From: Butyrivibrio sp.
Lineage (GTDB): Bacteria > Bacillota > Clostridia > Lachnospirales > Lachnospiraceae
NCBI GenBank assembly: GCA_015056625.1
Contig: SVFY01000002.1
Coordinates: 124,001 to 188,000 of the forward strand
Direction: 5' to 3'
DNA length: 64,000 nucleotides
In this document: positions 61,475 through 64,000 of the stretch, piece by piece
How positions within the stretch are numbered: position 1 is the first letter of the stretch
Layout of the letters: each line of letters opens with the position of its first letter
Made by a program: the position numbers and the translations under genes
Notes under the pieces: model-generated
What the model saw: only the letters and a program-made list of their open reading frames with translations
Databases searched by the model: none
Told to the model about the DNA's origin: nothing

Positions 61475-62044
61475 TTATGGATTTTCATGGTACTTGTCAT
61501 AGATCTCAGTGAGATATGTCTTGACTATCTGGATGTTGGACATCTTGCGAAGATCTGCATTGCCCATGTTTACAGCAATTTCATCTGCAAGAAGGAGCAT
61601 ATCATAGATCTTTAACTTGAATTCATTACGACTGAGCTGATCCACATTGATCTCCATAAGTGGAGCACCAAGCTTCATTGTAACATTTTCATCAGCGATA
61701 CCTGTCTGAACGATGCGGCTCTCTGGATCAAAGTTTACATAGAGGATGAGCTTTTCCTTCTCGTGCTTCTTCAAAGTAGTAGGAGTCTGGTGAGAAGCAT
61801 CCATCCACTCGTAGAGATCTGCCTCATCAGGGTTCATAAGGAACTTGGTGAGTTCTTCTCTGTGTTTCTCAACATACTGCATATATTTGCTGGCATTAGG
61901 ACCAGTATAAGCCAGTTCTACCTTGACACCGTTATCAGTTTTAACAAGACGACATTTTTCAGCAACTTCCTTGATCTTAAGGGAGGTTTCTGTGTTGCCG
62001 ATCATCTTAAAAGTGCCGGTTTCCAATTCCTGCTTAAATTCCAT
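61475..62044 (-). CDS. Conserved-looking hypothetical protein
   Basis: The protein has 189 residues and no signal peptide or membrane span. AAGGAGAACGC precedes the ATG on the minus strand, and a good terminator follows, so the gene is credible. The sequence is charged, with a mixed alpha/beta pattern. Segments such as LVKTDNGVKVELAYTGPNASKYMQYVEKHREELTKFLMNP and LILYVNFDPESRIVQTGIADENVTMKLGAPLMEINV are not ones I can assign to a family. It is separated from proB by the terminator and is divergent from ftsK. A cytoplasmic location is likely. Function is unknown. Confidence 0.72.
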   Translation of the reverse strand: MEFKQELETGTFKMIGNTETSLKIKEVAEKCRLVKTDNGVKVELAYTGPNASKYMQYVEKHREELTKFLMNPDEADLYEWMDASHQTPTTLKKHEKEKLILYVNFDPESRIVQTGIADENVTMKLGAPLMEINVDQLSRNEFKLKIYDMLLLADEIAVNMGNADLRKMSNIQIVKTYLTEIYDKYHENP

Positions 62045-62189
62045 TGCGTTCTCCTTGTCTGTTTGTAAGTAACTACCTATAAATCAGTTGTTAGTATAGC
62101 ATAAAGAATTTAAAAATGATATACTATCTAAAGTCTGAGACTTGGCTTTTCAGATTTAGTATTAGAGAAAGTTTTGTAACGGGTAAGAA

Positions 62190-64000
62190 ATGGCTACTAA
62201 TAACAGGGGAAATTCAACCAGGGGAGCTGAAAAAAAGAGCTCATCCAGGTCTAAAAGTGCATCAAAAAAGGCAAGACCTCAGGAGGAAGAAATCCTTGAC
62301 TACTCCTTAAAGAGTGAGCTTGTGGTCATTGGAGTGGTGGCACTTACCATCTTTTTATTCCTATGTAATTTTGGCATATGTGGTGCTTTTGGAAACGCTG
62401 TAAGTGGCGTTTTATTTGGCTTGTTTGGATTTACAGCCTATATTGCACCTATTGTAATTCTTGGCACAGTTGTGATATCTATTGCAAATTTTGGCTCCAG
62501 CGCATCAACAAGGAAGGTCGTATCTGGAATAGTTCTTTTCTTCCTTGTTGGGATCATTGCGGAGCTTTTGTCAGGACGTCCTCAGTCCGCTGAATCCTAT
62601 GATATAAAAATGATCTATTCTCAGGCCAGTGAATATCGAAATGGCGGAGGTGTTTTCGCCGGTTCTCTTGCCTATCTTTCATACAAATATCTTTCACTTG
62701 TGGGATCTGTTTTGCTTATCCTGCTTCTTTCAATTGCTGCAATTGTGGTATTTACCCAGCACTCCTTTGTGGGAGGACTTAAAAAGGGCGGAAGGCGCAT
62801 TATAGACAGAACCCGTCAGGAAGCTGACAACTACAGGGACTACGCTGAAAAACGAAGGGAAAAGATGGAACAGCGAAGAGCCCAGGTGGAGGAGGAAAGA
62901 CGACTTTTGCTTGAGCAAAAAGAAGATGAGAAGATCCTTCGCATGGAGAAAAAAGTTGCTGGCGTCATGCTGGATACTGAGCTCAAAAAAGAAGAGGATG
63001 AGGAACAGCCTGATAAAAAGATCAAGATCCACGGAGAAGATGACAAGTCAGATAATAATCTCTTTATCCCCGATGAAGATGAGTTTCACGACGACATTCA
63101 TGAGATCACTTTAAAGAATGCAATCGATGAGATATGCAGTGCTGACGAGGACATTTACGAAGAGTCTTACGAAGATTCATCTTATAAAGACTCTTATAAA
63201 AGCTCTGTTAAAGACTCTTATGTCGAGGAAAGTGAAGAGGAAGAGGAGACTAAGACAGAGAATGCTCCTATTAAACTTGTTGCAAGGAGCGCAGATGAAC
63301 CGGAAAGCGACCATGATCCACTTCCAGATGTACCGATTCACGCAGAGCATCTTGGTAATGGCATGAATGGTGAATATGTAGTTCACGCCCAGGACCACTT
63401 GTCCATCTCATACGGGGCAAATACCAGCATAAATGGCGCTTCCAAGGCGTCTACAACCTCTTTGGGACCAGGACCTCACACCACAAGCCCTGGCATGGAA
63501 AAAGAGATTGAGAAGCATAAAAAAGCGGTGAATAAGAAGTATGTATTCCCGCCTTTGACTCTTCTTGAAAAGGGCGTCAAGAATAAAAACACTGACACAG
63601 CAAGACAATTAAAGGAGACAGCTCTTAAGCTCCAGGAGACACTCAGGACCTTCGGAGTAAATGTTACTGTCACTGATATAAGTCAGGGCCCTGCAGTTAC
63701 AAGGTTTGAACTTCAGCCTGAAGCGGGAGTGAGAGTCAATAAGATAGTATCCCTTGCTGATGACATCAAGATGAATCTTGCTGCCAGCGATATCAGAATA
63801 GAGGCTCCGATTCCAGGTAAGGCTGCAGTTGGTATTGAGGTTCCCAATAAAGAGAACCAGGCAGTTGCCTTAAGAGACCTTTTTGAGTCACAGGAGTACA
63901 AGAACTTTTCATCAAAGCTTGCCTTTGCAGTAGGTAAGGATATTGCGGGCAAGACTGTTGTAACAGATATAGCCAAGATGCCGCACCTTCTTATTGCAGG
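62190..64000 (+). CDS. ftsK: DNA translocase FtsK/SpoIIIE, 3' end outside the window
   Basis: The frame is open from ATG 62190 to the window edge, 603 complete codons. The ribosome binding site is weak (GGGTAAG). After a basic Ser/Lys-rich N-terminus (RGAEKKSSSRSKSASKKARP), four membrane spans (about 48-190) form the FtsK_4TM anchor. A charged linker of about 280 residues follows. It includes a coiled-coil rich in E, R and Q and a Ser/Tyr/Asp/Lys repeat-like stretch (SYEDSSYKDSYKSSVKDSY). The alpha/beta motor domain starts at YVFPPLTLLEKG and shows VTDISQGPAVTRFELQPEAGVRVNKI and GKDIAGKTVVTDIAKMPHLLIAG. The window ends just before Walker A. The protein pumps DNA through the division or sporulation septum. 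Confidence 0.95.
   Translation, partial: MATNNRGNSTRGAEKKSSSRSKSASKKARPQEEEILDYSLKSELVVIGVVALTIFLFLCNFGICGAFGNAVSGVLFGLFGFTAYIAPIVILGTVVISIANFGSSASTRKVVSGIVLFFLVGIIAELLSGRPQSAESYDIKMIYSQASEYRNGGGVFAGSLAYLSYKYLSLVGSVLLILLLSIAAIVVFTQHSFVGGLKKGGRRIIDRTRQEADNYRDYAEKRREKMEQRRAQVEEERRLLLEQKEDEKILRMEKKVAGVMLDTELKKEEDEEQPDKKIKIHGEDDKSDNNLFIPDEDEFHDDIHEITLKNAIDEICSADEDIYEESYEDSSYKDSYKSSVKDSYVEESEEEEETKTENAPIKLVARSADEPESDHDPLPDVPIHAEHLGNGMNGEYVVHAQDHLSISYGANTSINGASKASTTSLGPGPHTTSPGMEKEIEKHKKAVNKKYVFPPLTLLEKGVKNKNTDTARQLKETALKLQETLRTFGVNVTVTDISQGPAVTRFELQPEAGVRVNKIVSLADDIKMNLAASDIRIEAPIPGKAAVGIEVPNKENQAVALRDLFESQEYKNFSSKLAFAVGKDIAGKTVVTDIAKMPHLLIA

Noticed and set aside
62116..62310. Short plus-strand open frame overlapping the ftsK start
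   Set aside because: It is in a different frame from the clear FtsK coding sequence, has no ribosome binding site and encodes no recognisable motif.

Overview
The window looks like chromosomal DNA of an anaerobic, carbohydrate-fermenting member of the Lachnospiraceae, most like Butyrivibrio or a relative. I infer this from the moderate GC content, strong AAGGAGG-type ribosome binding sites, the glycerol-3-phosphate oxidising three-gene set typical of Clostridia, intracellular pectin and hemicellulose glycosidases, acetate kinase, and a tmRNA tag of AEDNLAFAA. No database search was run. Nothing in the window looks like a prophage, plasmid or CRISPR array.

Layout. 1-1296: end of a secreted-protein region (a partial hypothetical gene and a lipoprotein). 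1324-5968: XRE regulator fused to a (p)ppGpp-hydrolase-like HD domain, a tandem flavodoxin-fold protein, a YerB-like (DUF3048) exported protein, a membrane protein and nicotinamidase. 5970-6099: a perfect 63-bp inverted repeat. 6255-12716: glycerol regulon (glpP antiterminator, glpK, glpF, and a two-flavoprotein plus DUF1667 set replacing glpD), with hairpin terminators in the leaders of glpP and the first flavoprotein. 12724-23428: GntR (YtrA-like) regulator preceded by two covarying hairpins, an ABC ATPase and permease, then MalF/MalG-like permeases, an HlyD-like adaptor, a MacB-ectodomain-like protein and a very large solute-binding lipoprotein. 23480-25563: LytS-like/HAMP/SpoIIE phosphatase, possibly on a leaderless mRNA.

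25578-28046: structured repeats beside tRNA-Gly(CCC), a divergent PRPP synthetase, mscL, and an orphan double-glycine leader peptide. 28057-43233: pectin/uronate locus. uxaC-lacI diverges from uxaA. It is followed by a solute-binding lipoprotein, two permeases, a CE12-type acetylesterase, GH43, an ankyrin-GH43 fusion, an ABC exporter and a TIM-barrel epimerase. Three cre/LacI-like 14-mers lie in its control regions. The proposed flow is import of acetylated rhamnogalacturonan or arabinoxylan-side-chain oligosaccharides using a shared ATPase encoded elsewhere, cytoplasmic deacetylation and trimming, then uronate isomerisation and dehydration.

43235-64000: housekeeping. It includes an uncharacterised 703-residue cNMP-domain-like protein, tmcAL, ackA, an RpiB-family isomerase, a TPR protein, thiamine pyrophosphokinase, a cation efflux protein, a DUF4153-like protein, gpmI, secG, and then rnr-smpB-HPt-response regulator-ssrA. 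That last run is a trans-translation locus interrupted by a phosphorelay pair. proB, a hypothetical gene and the 5' part of ftsK close the window.
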